A DNA stretch of 64,000 bases from Hellea sp. (GTDB taxonomy: Bacteria > Pseudomonadota > Alphaproteobacteria > Caulobacterales > Maricaulaceae), in assembly GCA_028224375.1 (NCBI GenBank), contig JAOIVW010000005.1:1-64000 (forward strand). The letters are read 5' to 3'. The position numbers were made by a program, and so were the translations under genes. The number at the start of each line of letters is the position of its first letter. The first letter of the stretch is position 1. The notes under the pieces are model-generated. The model saw nothing but the letters and a program-made list of their open reading frames with translations. It made no database searches and was not told where the DNA came from. This document shows positions 36,774-46,147 of this stretch, piece by piece.

Positions 36774-38182
36774 TAAGACGCCTCGCTCTTGTCTCGCTTG
36801 CAACAGGTTTTTTAACAGGCTGCACAACGCTTGGCCCAGATTATGTAAAGCCCAGTCCTGATGAAATTTCTGGCGCTGAATTTGTCTATGCGGGTGAATA
36901 TGATACGGTCGCCCCTCTGTCGAATTGGTGGACAGCCTTTGACGACCCCATTCTAAACGGACTTGTTGAGACTGGTATATCCCGTAATAATTCTCTGCGC
37001 GCGGCCTCTGCAAACCTAGCAGCTGCCCGCGCGGCTTTGGGCGTGGCACGCAGCAATAGACTCCCATCCGACGAAGCCACTATTACAAGACAACAAGTCA
37101 GAACCTCATCCGCGCCCTCTGTTTTTTCTGACGGTACGCCGCTACCCACAGTTAACTTGATATCTCTGGGCACGGATGTTGCTTGGGAGGTTGATCTCTT
37201 TGGCCGCGTCACGCGAACAATCGAAATCGCGAAAGCGCAGAGCGAGGCCTCATTTTCTCAGCTTGTTGATCTACAGACAGTTATCATTGCCGATATTGCT
37301 GATAATTATCTGGATATGAGAGGCGCGCAAGCGCAGCTCACTGTGGCAGAAGAAAATGCCTTGGTGCAAACTGAAACGCTTCGGCTTACGGAACTTATCA
37401 GAGATGCAGGACGCGGCACAGATTTGGATGTGGAACAGGCCCGCGCGCAGCTCGAAACAACCCGCGCATCCATTCCGCCGCTGCGCGCGCAAATAGTCTC
37501 TGCCGCCAATAATATTGCCGTATTAACGGGTCAAACGCCGCAAGATGTTACAAGCCTAATTGAAACGCCTAGCCCACTCCCCACTGTTCAAGCAGCGTTG
37601 CCAATTGGAAATCCAGCCGAGCTGTTGCGGCGCCGCCCTGATGTGGCCGCCAGCGAGCGCCTATTAGCCGCCGCCGTTAGCGAGATTGGACTTGAGATGG
37701 CGAGCGCCTATCCACGCGTTGATCTGGTCGGCGGCGTCGTGCTGGCATCAGACGGTGTTTCTGATCTCGATACAACGGCTGCCTTGGGCTTTAATTTTGG
37801 CCCGTCTATTTCTTGGTCATTGGGTAATTTTTTGACATCGCGCAACCGCGTCGACGCCGCCGAGGCAGAGGTCGCCGCCGCATATGCTGACTACGAACAA
37901 GCGCTTTTAGTTGCTTTAGCCGAAACTGAATCCGCCTTAAACACACAAGCTCAATTGCAAAAACAGCTCACACATTTACGGCTTGCGGAAAATGCAAGCT
38001 TGGAAGCGGCTCGGCTTTCGCAAATCCGGTTCAGAGCCGGGCGCTCATCTTTCTTGCAGGTCTTAGACGCGCAGGGGCGGGCTCTGCTGGCCTCTGATCA
38101 ACGCGTTGCCACAGAAACCGAAATTGCCCGCGCACAAGTCGCCGTATTCCGCGCCCTACGCGCCGGACCAAACATATTATAA
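36770..38182 (+). CDS. RND outer-membrane channel lipoprotein (NodT/OprM family)
   Basis: 470 residues. SP with LTGCTTLGPDYVKP lipobox and the typical first strand; two OEP repeats follow (SNRLPSDEATI and AYPRVDLVGGV). GNPAELLRRRPDVAASERLL is a conserved mark of the NodT type. FRAGRSSFLQVLDAQ closes the second repeat. It completes the three-gene efflux operon. The first codon overlaps the pump stop. A hairpin at 38304 may end the transcript. Confidence 0.94.
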   Translation: MIRRLALVSLATGFLTGCTTLGPDYVKPSPDEISGAEFVYAGEYDTVAPLSNWWTAFDDPILNGLVETGISRNNSLRAASANLAAARAALGVARSNRLPSDEATITRQQVRTSSAPSVFSDGTPLPTVNLISLGTDVAWEVDLFGRVTRTIEIAKAQSEASFSQLVDLQTVIIADIADNYLDMRGAQAQLTVAEENALVQTETLRLTELIRDAGRGTDLDVEQARAQLETTRASIPPLRAQIVSAANNIAVLTGQTPQDVTSLIETPSPLPTVQAALPIGNPAELLRRRPDVAASERLLAAAVSEIGLEMASAYPRVDLVGGVVLASDGVSDLDTTAALGFNFGPSISWSLGNFLTSRNRVDAAEAEVAAAYADYEQALLVALAETESALNTQAQLQKQLTHLRLAENASLEAARLSQIRFRAGRSSFLQVLDAQGRALLASDQRVATETEIARAQVAVFRALRAGPNIL

Positions 38183-38303
38183 AGCTACGAGATATAATTC
38201 AGTTTTAAGGCTACCTCAATGTCCACGAAGAGGATGTTTTTAAATAAATCTGAGCATCCTAAAGCCGCGCAAGTAACATACTCGCCCTATGTCTGGACAT
38301 GAT

Positions 38304-38331
38304 AAACCCCGGGGGTTTCCCCCCAGGGTTT
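38304..38331. terminator. Hairpin between convergent genes
   Basis: AAACCC pairs with GGGTTT, and inside them GGGGG pairs with CCCCC around TTT. It lies between the efflux operon (plus) and the VWA gene (minus); the minus-strand copy is followed by TTTATC. A bidirectional terminator is plausible. Confidence 0.5.
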
Positions 38332-38397
38332 ACTGCGCCCCGTCAGTGCTGCTCACGCCTTAGCGTCAGCACGCCTCCCAATTTACTGACAGCGCAT

Positions 38398-39687
38398 TTA
38401 CTGACACCCTTGGGCCTCCTGAGGCCGGAAATATTCCGGGCCCTCATTTGCGCCGTCATCATGTGCCCAACGGCTGCGAGAGCGCAAGCGGCGGCGGGCA
38501 TAGCTCGTCTCTTTTGTAAAGGCGCGCCTGTCCCGCCTTGCCGCCAAGGTTTTTAACTGACCGGATATACCTTCGAGCCAAGGATTATCTTTCGCTTTTA
38601 TGCTGGCCTCCTCAAGCAGGGCATCGACCGTATCCCAATCACAGTCATGGGCAGCCTTTTCAGCTTTCTCCTGTAAATCCGAGGCTTCAATCTCCTGAAT
38701 CCTGTCCGACAAAGATTTGGAAATCTCAAGCGCATCATATTCACGTTTAGACATAAGCGGCAGGGCAAAGCCTACGGGGCCCGACGCGTAAGTTTGGCCA
38801 TCCATTCCGGATGAATTAACAGCATATTCAAAAAGAGAACAGGCCTCGCCCGGCGGAATAGGCTTATCCAACTCGGCCGTGATGAGCACCCAGCTCTCGC
38901 CTTCATAAGCCACATCGGGCAAAGCATATTCACCATTTGATTGGCGATTATACTTATTTCTAACCGTCAGCGTCACGCCCTTAGCCGGCTTCAAAGCCAG
39001 CCTGACATTTCGGAAAACCAGAGCGGATAAGAGATCAAATTCTGTTCTGAAAGGCGTCATCAGATCAGCTGCGGTTTCGCCGTAATAGGCTTTCCCGCCG
39101 CCAGCTTTGGCCATCTCAATCATCAACTCTTCATTGAAGTCACATCCCAAGCCATAGGTTGATGTGGTCACGCCGGCATCGGCCAAACGCGAGACTTGTG
39201 CGACAATTTTAGCGGTGTCGGTCAATCCTTGATTGGCGTTGCCATCGGATAGTAATAAAATTCTGGAAATTTGATCGTGCGAAACGTGGTCAGCCAATTG
39301 CGACCCGCCTTCAAGCCATCCGGCATGGAGGTCCGTACATCCCCTCGCATCCAAACCGGCTAGAGACGTTTTTATATCATTATGATCACTGCATTTATGA
39401 TGGGGCAGCAAAACATCAACCTTGTCGTCAAAGGCGATGACGGCCACAGCGTCTTGTCTCGTGAGATTGGTCGCCATTGCGCACACGGCTTCTATGGCTT
39501 GACGCAGAGGCGCACCCGACATCGACCCAGACCGATCAATGACGCAAGCCAGTTGCTTGCCCGGCGGCCTTGGCAGCTTTTTCGGGCGATCAGGTCCTTG
39601 AACCTTAATCAATATATCTACCGAGCCTTTGTGGCCAAAGGGCAAGGCAGCTTTTAGTGTTTCTGTTTTTACATCGAAGTGTTCCAT
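38398..39687 (-). CDS. VWA domain protein
   Basis: 429 residues, no signal peptide. A von Willebrand factor A domain spans about residues 45-220 with an intact MIDAS metal site: DRSGSMSG, a later threonine in GCTDLHAGW and the aspartate in LLLSDGNANQG. A beta-rich domain follows, then a helical part (LQEKAEKAAHDCDWDTVDAL) and an Arg-rich tail (RRRLRSRSRWAHDD). Such cytoplasmic VWA proteins bind partners through the metal. It is downstream of a MerR-like regulator gene by 25 bases under one promoter. Partner unknown. Confidence 0.82.
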   Translation of the reverse strand: MEHFDVKTETLKAALPFGHKGSVDILIKVQGPDRPKKLPRPPGKQLACVIDRSGSMSGAPLRQAIEAVCAMATNLTRQDAVAVIAFDDKVDVLLPHHKCSDHNDIKTSLAGLDARGCTDLHAGWLEGGSQLADHVSHDQISRILLLSDGNANQGLTDTAKIVAQVSRLADAGVTTSTYGLGCDFNEELMIEMAKAGGGKAYYGETAADLMTPFRTEFDLLSALVFRNVRLALKPAKGVTLTVRNKYNRQSNGEYALPDVAYEGESWVLITAELDKPIPPGEACSLFEYAVNSSGMDGQTYASGPVGFALPLMSKREYDALEISKSLSDRIQEIEASDLQEKAEKAAHDCDWDTVDALLEEASIKAKDNPWLEGISGQLKTLAARRDRRAFTKETSYARRRLRSRSRWAHDDGANEGPEYFRPQEAQGCQ

Positions 39688-39712
39688 GTTATAATTTCCA
39701 TTCTCATCTGTT

Positions 39713-40375
39713 TTATTTTTGTGCTTTTTTTATGTGTTCAATCACCAATTGTGCTGCGGCGCGTCCCCAAATCTCGATGGCGTCATCTGATAGATTTTTG
39801 ACAACTTCGGTGTCGAAATAAATGTGACACCAGGAGGACATAGTCAGTTTTGTAAAGTCCTCGGTTTCCACCTCTTTGGGATCAAGCCCCAGTCGCTGCA
39901 TCGCTCGCTCTCCGACACGCCGTCTCGAAACGGATCGATGTCGATATCTAATTGCGGCTTCACGGGTTGAATACGTCTTGTCCTCTTCCTCGTTTCCTCG
40001 AAACTTCTGAACAAGCGATCGTGCAGACGGCATTTTGGTTCGATTTTCTCCTACTAAAGCATCAGGGAGCAATTCAATCATTCGCTCCGTAGTTTCCGCG
40101 GATTTAAATTCCGCAATTTGTTCTAGGCTCCATCCTTCTGATTTCATCACTAGCGCGAACATGAGTTCGATAAGGTGGTCTTGTTTGTAATACATTCGCT
40201 TGGGATCCAGCTCCCGCTTCCTAACGGGTTTTGAAATTATCTCCCGCCTGACATAATCTCTAATTAACCGTTTGTTCGGGCGCCTCCCCGAAAGAGGCAA
40301 CGGATTAGACAGGGCTTGAGAAACGTCTTTAAACGCCTCTATATCCCCGCACCAATTTACGTAGTCTTCCAGCAT
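39713..40375 (-). CDS. MerR-like HTH regulator upstream of the VWA gene
   Basis: 220 residues from ATG 40375 with GAAGAG upstream; a GTG at 40414 falls inside an operator and at the transcript start, so it is disfavoured. PNKRLIRDYVRREIISKP and a second part, YYKQDHLIELMFALVMKSEG then WSLEQIAEF, match the winged-helix part of MerR proteins. The first turn helix is incomplete relative to classical members, so this is a MerR-like call. The rest (residues 85-220) is mostly helical and is not recognised. It lies behind a strong promoter overlapping two identical palindromes, consistent with autoregulation of itself and the VWA gene. Confidence 0.68.
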   Translation of the reverse strand: MLEDYVNWCGDIEAFKDVSQALSNPLPLSGRRPNKRLIRDYVRREIISKPVRKRELDPKRMYYKQDHLIELMFALVMKSEGWSLEQIAEFKSAETTERMIELLPDALVGENRTKMPSARSLVQKFRGNEEEDKTYSTREAAIRYRHRSVSRRRVGERAMQRLGLDPKEVETEDFTKLTMSSWCHIYFDTEVVKNLSDDAIEIWGRAAAQLVIEHIKKAQK

Positions 40376-40401
40376 TACTCTTCTCACGATTACAAGAAAT
40401 T

Positions 40402-40414
40402 GTGTCAATGACAC
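40402..40414. promoter_or_regulatory. Palindromic operator, copy 1
   Basis: GTGTCAATGACAC is a perfect 6-1-6 palindrome positioned at the predicted transcript start, where a bound protein would block the promoter. Confidence 0.62.
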
Positions 40415-40420
40415 GAGCGC

Positions 40421-40448
40421 TGTATAAACATTGATTTAAGAGTGTCAA
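40421..40448 (-). promoter_or_regulatory. Sigma-70 promoter of the MerR-like/VWA operon
   Basis: On the minus strand TTGACA (40448-40443) and TATACA (40426-40421) are spaced by 16 bases, close to consensus. Start of transcription would fall near 40414, 35-40 bases before the chosen ATG. Confidence 0.68.
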
Positions 40449-40454
40449 TGACAT
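40442..40454. promoter_or_regulatory. Palindromic operator, copy 2
   Basis: GTGTCAATGACAT differs from copy 1 in its last base only and covers the -35 element. The copies are 40 bases apart. Confidence 0.62.
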
Positions 40455-40605
40455 TTTATAATGTCAGCAAGATTTTGCGGTTTTACGCAGTACCAGCGCC
40501 ATAAAGTGGGGTGCGGCAGAGGTCTGCTGGGACGTCGCCAAGTAGAAATCTGGCAGGTGAGTCCAAAGGGCGTCTCGAATCGATTCGTAGGACTATTGTC
40601 TAATC

Positions 40606-41346
40606 TCAATACCGCACGCTCACCAAATAGAGCCCATCTGGCGGCGCAACCGGCCCGCATTCTGTTCTGTCTTTGCTTTCCAGGACTTCTTTCATATCGG
40701 CTGTGTTCCAATTGCCCATGCCGACTTCGGCGAGGCTGCCTATGAGGGAGCGGACTTGTTTGTGCAGGAATGAGCGCGCGCGAAAATGGGCGTGAATTTC
40801 GGGGCCTGCGCGTAGGATGGTAATCTCGTCGATGGTTTTGACGGGGCTTTTGGATTGGCAGCGTGTATCCCTGAAGGTGGAAAAATCATGTTCCCCGACC
40901 AGCACTTGCGCGGCTCTATGCATGGCGTCGGCGTCGAGGGTGACGGGGATGCGCCAAAGGCGGCCTTTATCGAGGGAGAGTTTCATGCGCCGATCAATAA
41001 GGCGGTAGAGATAGCGCCGCTCGGTCGCGTCAAAACGGCAATGCCAGTCTTCGTGCATTATCTCGGCGTCGAGCACCGTGACGGGGTCTTTGGACATATG
41101 GAAATTCATCGCGTCGCGGACTTTGTCGGGGCGTATTTCTTGGTCCAAATCCATATGCGCGACTTGGCCGAGGGCATGGACGCCGCTATCCGTGCGGCCC
41201 GAGCCGTAAACCAGCACGTCTTTGCCTTTATTTATTTTCGCCGCTGCGGCTTGCATCACGCCCTGAACGCTCGGCCCATGGTCTTGCCACTGCCAGCCCA
41301 TATAAGGCGCGCCGTCATATTCAATGGTGAGTTTATAGCGGGGCAT
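40606..41346 (-). CDS. truA: tRNA pseudouridine synthase A
   Basis: Makes pseudouridine at positions 38-40 of the tRNA anticodon arm. 246 residues. YKLTIEYDGAPYMGWQWQ is the N-terminal signature, and SGRTDSGVHALGQVAH contains the catalytic aspartate. FLHKQVRSLIG and later G-V-PP-GLYLV fit the family. Third in the run fmt-GNAT-truA; the start overlaps the upstream stop by one base. Confidence 0.96.
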   Translation of the reverse strand: MPRYKLTIEYDGAPYMGWQWQDHGPSVQGVMQAAAAKINKGKDVLVYGSGRTDSGVHALGQVAHMDLDQEIRPDKVRDAMNFHMSKDPVTVLDAEIMHEDWHCRFDATERRYLYRLIDRRMKLSLDKGRLWRIPVTLDADAMHRAAQVLVGEHDFSTFRDTRCQSKSPVKTIDEITILRAGPEIHAHFRARSFLHKQVRSLIGSLAEVGMGNWNTADMKEVLESKDRTECGPVAPPDGLYLVSVRY

Positions 41347-41834
41347 TAAAGATAGGCTTTCGGGAAGGTCAGTGAGCCGCTGGTCGGTGCGGCCTCATTT
41401 AATTTCAGGCCCATAAAGGCGGGGCGCGGCCAAGGCGATTTATATTGCGCGCCAAGCTCTGAGGAAAAGCCAAATCGCGGGTAGTAACTTGTGTGGCCCA
41501 ATAGGAAAATAATTTGATGTTGCGCAGGGTCAACTTCAGCCAATCCATCGCGAATTAATTGTCCGCCATAGCCACGGCGCTGATAATCTGGGTGGATGGC
41601 GATGGGGCCAAGGCCTGCGGCGATGGGCGCGCCGTCCAGCAGGATTTTATAAAACATCAAATGCCCGATTATTTTATCGTCATTCAGCAGCACTTTTGAC
41701 CAAAGCGCTTCGCCGCTATCGCGCAGCTCATGGATGATGCGGCTTTGCGCGGTTTCCTCAAAAGCGAGGTCATTGATGCGCGTTATGGCCTCATAATCCG
41801 CAGGGTTTTCATGGCGGATTGTCACGCGGCTCAT
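41346..41834 (-). CDS. GNAT family N-acetyltransferase
   Basis: 162 residues. The acetyl-CoA loop is IAIHPDYQRRGYGGQLIRD, and the C-terminal part has YYPRFGFSSE, the pattern of YhbS-like members. The acceptor is unknown. It overlaps truA by one base and fmt by four, which suggests a fixed tail to the fmt operon. Confidence 0.9.
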   Translation of the reverse strand: MSRVTIRHENPADYEAITRINDLAFEETAQSRIIHELRDSGEALWSKVLLNDDKIIGHLMFYKILLDGAPIAAGLGPIAIHPDYQRRGYGGQLIRDGLAEVDPAQHQIIFLLGHTSYYPRFGFSSELGAQYKSPWPRPAFMGLKLNEAAPTSGSLTFPKAYL

Positions 41835-42760
41835 GAGAGGGTTGTCCCCGCCTCAACGGGCGTGCCGCGCAGGAAATCTTCCGCGCTCATTTTGGGTTTG
41901 CCTGCGGGTTGGACTTCCGTCAGGCGGATGGCGTCGAGGGCGCAGGCGATGAGGAGTTTGTCGTCTAGCGCCATCCCAAAGGGCTTGCCGTGGGTGTCTT
42001 CTATTTCGACATATTCGCACATATGGATTTTGACGCGCTTGCCGCCAATTTCGCACCACGCGCCGGGGAAGGGGGCGAGGCCGCGAATGTGGTAATCCAG
42101 TTTTTCTGCCGATTGGTTCCAGTTAATACGCGCTTCAGCTTTGTCAATTTTATGGGCATATGTCGGCTCGCCCGTTTGCGGGGTCGGGCGCAGGGCACCG
42201 CGTTCCAGCGCGCCGAGCACGCGCGGCCACATGCCTGCGCCAATGCGCGAGAGGCGATCAAAGAGCGAGGCGGCGGTGTCGTCTTTTCGAATATCTACGG
42301 TCTCGGAGAGCAAGATATCGCCTGTATCCAGGCCCTTATCCATTTGCTGAATTTGCACGCCTGTCTGGGTGTCGCCCGCCATAATCGCGCGCTGAACGGG
42401 GGCCGCGCCGCGCCATCTGGGCAGCAGCGAGGCATGCAGGTTTAGGCATCCCTCGCGCGGGGCGTCGAGCGCCCGCTGCGGCAGGATTTGACCATAGGCG
42501 ACCACGCAGGCGACATCGGCGTCCAAAGCTTCGAGCCCGTCAATGACTTTGCGTTTGCGAAAACTTTCAGGCGTCTCGACGGGGATACCCATAATCTCCG
42601 CAAATTGATGAACGGGGGATTTGGTGAGTTTTTTGCCGCGGCCCGATGGGCGGGGCGGCTGGGTATAAACCCGCACGACGTCATAGCCGTTGGAGATAAG
42701 CTCGGCGAGGGAGGGGACAGCAAAGTCGGGCGTGCCCATGAAGACGACGGAGAGAGTCAT
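41831..42760 (-). CDS. fmt: Methionyl-tRNA formyltransferase
   Basis: Formylates initiator Met-tRNA using 10-formyl-tetrahydrofolate. The start is set at ATG 42760 because MTLSVVFMGTPDFAVPSL is the true N-terminus; an in-frame extension to 42808 covers the repeat region. 309 residues. NLHASLLPRWRGAAPVQRAI is the catalytic/folate motif, and DTGDILL follows. The C-terminal OB-like domain is present. Next to def, as in most bacteria, although here a repeat lies between them. Confidence 0.96.
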   Translation of the reverse strand: MTLSVVFMGTPDFAVPSLAELISNGYDVVRVYTQPPRPSGRGKKLTKSPVHQFAEIMGIPVETPESFRKRKVIDGLEALDADVACVVAYGQILPQRALDAPREGCLNLHASLLPRWRGAAPVQRAIMAGDTQTGVQIQQMDKGLDTGDILLSETVDIRKDDTAASLFDRLSRIGAGMWPRVLGALERGALRPTPQTGEPTYAHKIDKAEARINWNQSAEKLDYHIRGLAPFPGAWCEIGGKRVKIHMCEYVEIEDTHGKPFGMALDDKLLIACALDAIRLTEVQPAGKPKMSAEDFLRGTPVEAGTTLS

Positions 42761-42794
42761 GGCAGTAAAGCTCCGATCTTCCCTTCTCCCCTTA

Positions 42795-42812
42795 GTGTTT
42801 GCTTGCAAACAC
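42795..42812. repeat. Perfect short palindrome
   Basis: GTGTTTGC, two bases, GCAAACAC: an 8-bp perfect hairpin between fmt and def. It adjoins the larger inverted repeat and may be part of it. Confidence 0.7.
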
Positions 42813-42815
42813 AGA

Positions 42816-42928
42816 GGGGGGAAGTACCCGCGAAGCGGGGGATGGGGGGTAGGTTCGTTTGCAGACTAAAATTCGAGATAAGTTGAAACAGCCCCCCATC
42901 CCCCGCCATGCGGCGGGTACTTCCCCCC
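42816..42928. repeat. Long inverted repeat between fmt and def
   Basis: The arm at 42816-42849 (G6, AAGTACCCGC, GATG6) and the arm at 42892-42928 (C6, ATCC, GCGGGTACTT, C6) are complementary over about 34 bases, with a small change in the central hairpin. They are separated by 42 bases. It looks like a non-coding palindromic intergenic element. It sits between two genes normally in one operon and may alter message stability. Confidence 0.75.
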
Positions 42929-42968
42929 ATAAATGTGGAGAAGAGAAGAGCACTTAGACCTGACAGCA

Positions 42969-43487
42969 TCACCCCGCCGCTTTCAGCTTCTCCGCCTTTA
43001 CCACTTTTTTCACGGCTCTATCCCGCTTCAGGCGCGAGAGATAATCTATGAAGACGATGCCTTTGAGGTGATCCATCTCGTGTTGGATACAGGTGGCGTA
43101 AAGGCCTTCGCACCATTCGGTGATGCGGTTGCCGTTATAGTCAAGATAAGTCAGTTTCACGCGCTCGGGGCGCTCTATACTGTCAAACACATCGGGGACT
43201 GACAGGCAGCCTTCTTCGTAAAGATTGAGCGTCTCGACGTCTTCGAGGATTTCGGGATTGACGAAATATTTGACATTGGCCGGCTCGCCGTCTCGGGCCA
43301 AGTCCATGACGATAACATTAAGCGGCACGCCGATTTGTATGGCGGCCAGGCCAATACCCGGCGCGTCATACATGGTCTCAAGCATATCATCCATGAGCTG
43401 ACGTGTTTCATCCGTCACGGTCTCAACGGGCTTTGACACCTGTTTTAAGATGGGGTTGGGAACTGTTAAAATAGGCCGTATCGTCAT
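42969..43487 (-). CDS. def: Peptide deformylase
   Basis: Removes the formyl group from the first methionine of new proteins. The start is set at ATG 43487 ([15 protein letters not shown]); a frame from 43547 would add an unsupported leader. 172 residues. The three family motifs are intact: [18 protein letters not shown] and QHEMDHLKG, giving the metal ligands Cys, His, His and the catalytic glutamate. Upstream partner of fmt. Confidence 0.96.
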   Translation of the reverse strand: MTIRPILTVPNPILKQVSKPVETVTDETRQLMDDMLETMYDAPGIGLAAIQIGVPLNVIVMDLARDGEPANVKYFVNPEILEDVETLNLYEEGCLSVPDVFDSIERPERVKLTYLDYNGNRITEWCEGLYATCIQHEMDHLKGIVFIDYLSRLKRDRAVKKVVKAEKLKAAG

Positions 43488-43633
43488 AGGCGCTAAGTAA
43501 GAGGGGTAAGGGGTAGGGTCAAGTGGGCAGTCACGGAAACGTGGCATTAAGGCAAAAATCCCCCGTTGACTTAGGCGGCGTGGGAGCTAGTTTACTTAGC
43601 TTATTACCCTAGCCTAAAAGAAAGACTTCATTC

Positions 43634-44014
43634 ATGGCGTCACAGTGGAACGATAAGCGGCCTATGTCGCCGCACCTTCAAATTTGGCGTTGGCATCCGG
43701 CCATGCTCAGCTCTATTCTTCACCGTGCCTGCGCGATTATTTCTTATGTCGCGCTTATCATCGTGGCCATTGGCCTTTTGGTTTTGGCGCTGACAGGTAA
43801 GCTTCCGCTGGAGGGACTTATCTTTAGCCCGCTTGGCGCGATTGGATTAGCGGTCTTTTCTTTTGCCTTTATCTTTATGGCGCTGGCGCAATTGCGTCAT
43901 GCCATTTGGGATCGCGGCGCGATGCTGGAGCCGGAGAAAAACAATATGCTGTCTTGGGCCATGATTGGTCTCGCGGCGCTACTCTCCGGCCTTGTTGTCG
44001 GCTTGGCGATTTAG
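43634..44014 (+). CDS. sdhC: Succinate dehydrogenase cytochrome b556 subunit
   Basis: 126 residues with three transmembrane helices. SPHLQIWRWHPAMLSSILHR is the family start with the quinone-site serine and arginine, and LRHAIWD holds the heme-ligand histidine. It anchors complex II with SdhD. First of sdhC-sdhD-sdhA. A possible promoter (TTGACT at 43566, TAGTTT at 43588, spacing 16) lies upstream but is weak. Confidence 0.94.
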   Translation: MASQWNDKRPMSPHLQIWRWHPAMLSSILHRACAIISYVALIIVAIGLLVLALTGKLPLEGLIFSPLGAIGLAVFSFAFIFMALAQLRHAIWDRGAMLEPEKNNMLSWAMIGLAALLSGLVVGLAI

Positions 44015-44020
44015 GAGCTT

Positions 44021-44356
44021 ATGATGTCTAAAGGATCTTCACATCACAAAGCGCATGGCCTGGCCGGTTGGGGCCTGATTATTTCGCTGCCCTTCGCTAT
44101 CTTTAGCGCGCTCAAAGCTATTCCCGCAGGTTCGCAAGGTTTCATCGATTGGCTCTCGACGCCCGTTGGCGGCATTGGGTTCTTTTTATTCGTTTTTGCA
44201 GCCGCCACTTATTGCCGTCTTGAATTTGACGAGGTGGTCATGGATTATTTTGATGGCGGCACGCGCAAGTTCGGGCTTTTGGCGAACCGTATCGCTGCCT
44301 TCGCCGTAAAACTAATTGTACTTTACGTTGTCATCAAACTGGCATTTTTAGGATAG
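44021..44356 (+). CDS. sdhD: Succinate dehydrogenase membrane anchor subunit
   Basis: 111 residues, three transmembrane helices. The pattern HHKAHGLAGWGLIISLPFAI suits alphaproteobacterial SdhD, and RLEFDEVVMDYF is the conserved later segment. Two ATGs occur in a row; the second (44024) is better spaced from AGGAG. It lies seven bases after sdhC and three before sdhA. Confidence 0.9.
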   Translation: MMSKGSSHHKAHGLAGWGLIISLPFAIFSALKAIPAGSQGFIDWLSTPVGGIGFFLFVFAAATYCRLEFDEVVMDYFDGGTRKFGLLANRIAAFAVKLIVLYVVIKLAFLG

Positions 44357-44359
44357 AAC

Positions 44360-46144
44360 ATGACAGACTGGATTGATCATACATATGATGTTGTTGTTGT
44401 CGGCGCAGGCGGCTCTGGCCTTCGCGCCACACTCGGTGCCGCGCAGGAAGGTCTTAAGACGGCTTGCGTCACCAAAGTGTTCCCAACCCGTTCTCACACG
44501 GTTGCGGCGCAAGGCGGCATCGCGGCCAGCCTTGGCAATATGGGGCCAGATGATTGGCGCTGGCATATGTATGACACGGTTAAAGGTTCTGACTGGCTTG
44601 GCGACCAAGACAGCATTGAATATCTCTGCCGCGAAGCCCCGAAAGCGGTTTACGAGCTTGAGCATTGGGGCATGCCGTTTTCGCGTAATGAAGATGGCAA
44701 GATTTATCAGCGCCCCTTTGGCGGCCACACAACGGAAATGGGCGAAGGCCCGCCCGTACAGCGAACTTGCGCGGCGGCTGACCGGACAGGTCACGCCATG
44801 CTCCACACGCTTTATGGACAATCGCTGCGTAACGAAGCGGAGTTTTTTATCGAATATTTTGCGCTTGATCTCATCATGGAAGACGGCGTCTGCCGCGGTA
44901 TTACCGCTTGGAAATTAGATGACGGCACATTGCACCGTTTCCGCGCGCAAAAAGTCATTTTGGCGACGGGCGGATATGGCCGCGTCTTTTTCAGCGCGAC
45001 CTCGGCCCATACCTGTACAGGTGATGGTAATGCCATGGTTCTGCGCGCAGGATTGCCGCTGCAAGATCTAGAATTTATCCAATTTCACCCGACCGGTATT
45101 TACGGCGCGGGCTGCCTGATTACAGAAGGCGCGCGCGGTGAGGGCGGTTATCTGACCAACTCCGAAGGCGAGCGCTTTATGGAGCGTTATGCGCCCAGCG
45201 TGAAAGATCTCGCCCCGCGCGATCTGGTCAGCCGGGCTATGACGATGGAAATTCGCGAAGGCCGCGGCGTGGGCAGCGATGAAGATCATATCTTCCTGCA
45301 TCTGGATCACTTGGACCCGAAAACGCTCGCCTCCCGCTTGCCGGGAATTTCAGAAACGGCGCGAATATTCTCAGGCGTTGATGTCACCAAAGAACCTATT
45401 CCTGTGCTCCCGACCTGCCACTATAATATGGGCGGTATTCAAACCAATTATCACGGCGAAGTGCTGACCAAAAAAGGTAAAGACCCTGATACTGTGGTCG
45501 AAGGCCTTATGGCTGTCGGCGAGGCGGCTTGTGTCTCCGTTCACGGCGCCAACCGTCTGGGTTCTAACAGCCTCATTGACCTTGTCGTCTTTGGCCGCGC
45601 GGCAGGCATGCGCTGCGGCGAAACCCTGACCGCTAACCTTGAGCAAAAACCGCTGGCCAAAGATGCCGGCGAGGCGTCTATTGCAAGGCTTGAAAGATTT
45701 AAAGCGGCGGATGGCTCCAAAAAAGTCGCCGAAGTTCGCTTAAAACTGCAAAAAGCCATGCAGAAACATTGCGCGGTTTTCCGCACCACAGAGAGCATGG
45801 CCGAAGGCGTTGAAAAAATGACGGCCATAGCTGAGTCGCTCAGTGACGTTGCCGTCTATGATAAGACAATGATTTGGAATACCGATTTGATGGAAGCTCT
45901 AGAGCTCGATAATCTGGTCAGCCAAGCCATGGTGACAATGGCCTCAGCCAATAACCGCAAAGAATCTCGCGGGGCCCACGCCCATGAAGATCACGGCGAC
46001 CGGGATGACAAAAATTGGATGAAGCATACGCTGGCCTGGTACGATCCAGAGACCAACAAAGTCAAAATCGACTACCGCCCCGTCCACGACTTCACCATGA
46101 CCGACGGGATTGAGTATATTAAACCCAAGAAACGGGTTTATTAG
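44360..46144 (+). CDS. sdhA: Succinate dehydrogenase flavoprotein subunit
   Basis: 594 residues, full length. Oxidises succinate to fumarate with covalently bound [15 protein letters not shown] is the FAD loop and [17 protein letters not shown] contains the flavin-linking histidine. The catalytic region [20 protein letters not shown] is intact, with NYHGEVL and GVEKMTA further on. The usual fourth gene, sdhB, is not found downstream; a degraded region with an insertion-sequence remnant occupies that place. Confidence 0.97.
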   Translation: MTDWIDHTYDVVVVGAGGSGLRATLGAAQEGLKTACVTKVFPTRSHTVAAQGGIAASLGNMGPDDWRWHMYDTVKGSDWLGDQDSIEYLCREAPKAVYELEHWGMPFSRNEDGKIYQRPFGGHTTEMGEGPPVQRTCAAADRTGHAMLHTLYGQSLRNEAEFFIEYFALDLIMEDGVCRGITAWKLDDGTLHRFRAQKVILATGGYGRVFFSATSAHTCTGDGNAMVLRAGLPLQDLEFIQFHPTGIYGAGCLITEGARGEGGYLTNSEGERFMERYAPSVKDLAPRDLVSRAMTMEIREGRGVGSDEDHIFLHLDHLDPKTLASRLPGISETARIFSGVDVTKEPIPVLPTCHYNMGGIQTNYHGEVLTKKGKDPDTVVEGLMAVGEAACVSVHGANRLGSNSLIDLVVFGRAAGMRCGETLTANLEQKPLAKDAGEASIARLERFKAADGSKKVAEVRLKLQKAMQKHCAVFRTTESMAEGVEKMTAIAESLSDVAVYDKTMIWNTDLMEALELDNLVSQAMVTMASANNRKESRGAHAHEDHGDRDDKNWMKHTLAWYDPETNKVKIDYRPVHDFTMTDGIEYIKPKKRVY

Positions 46145-46147
46145 GGG

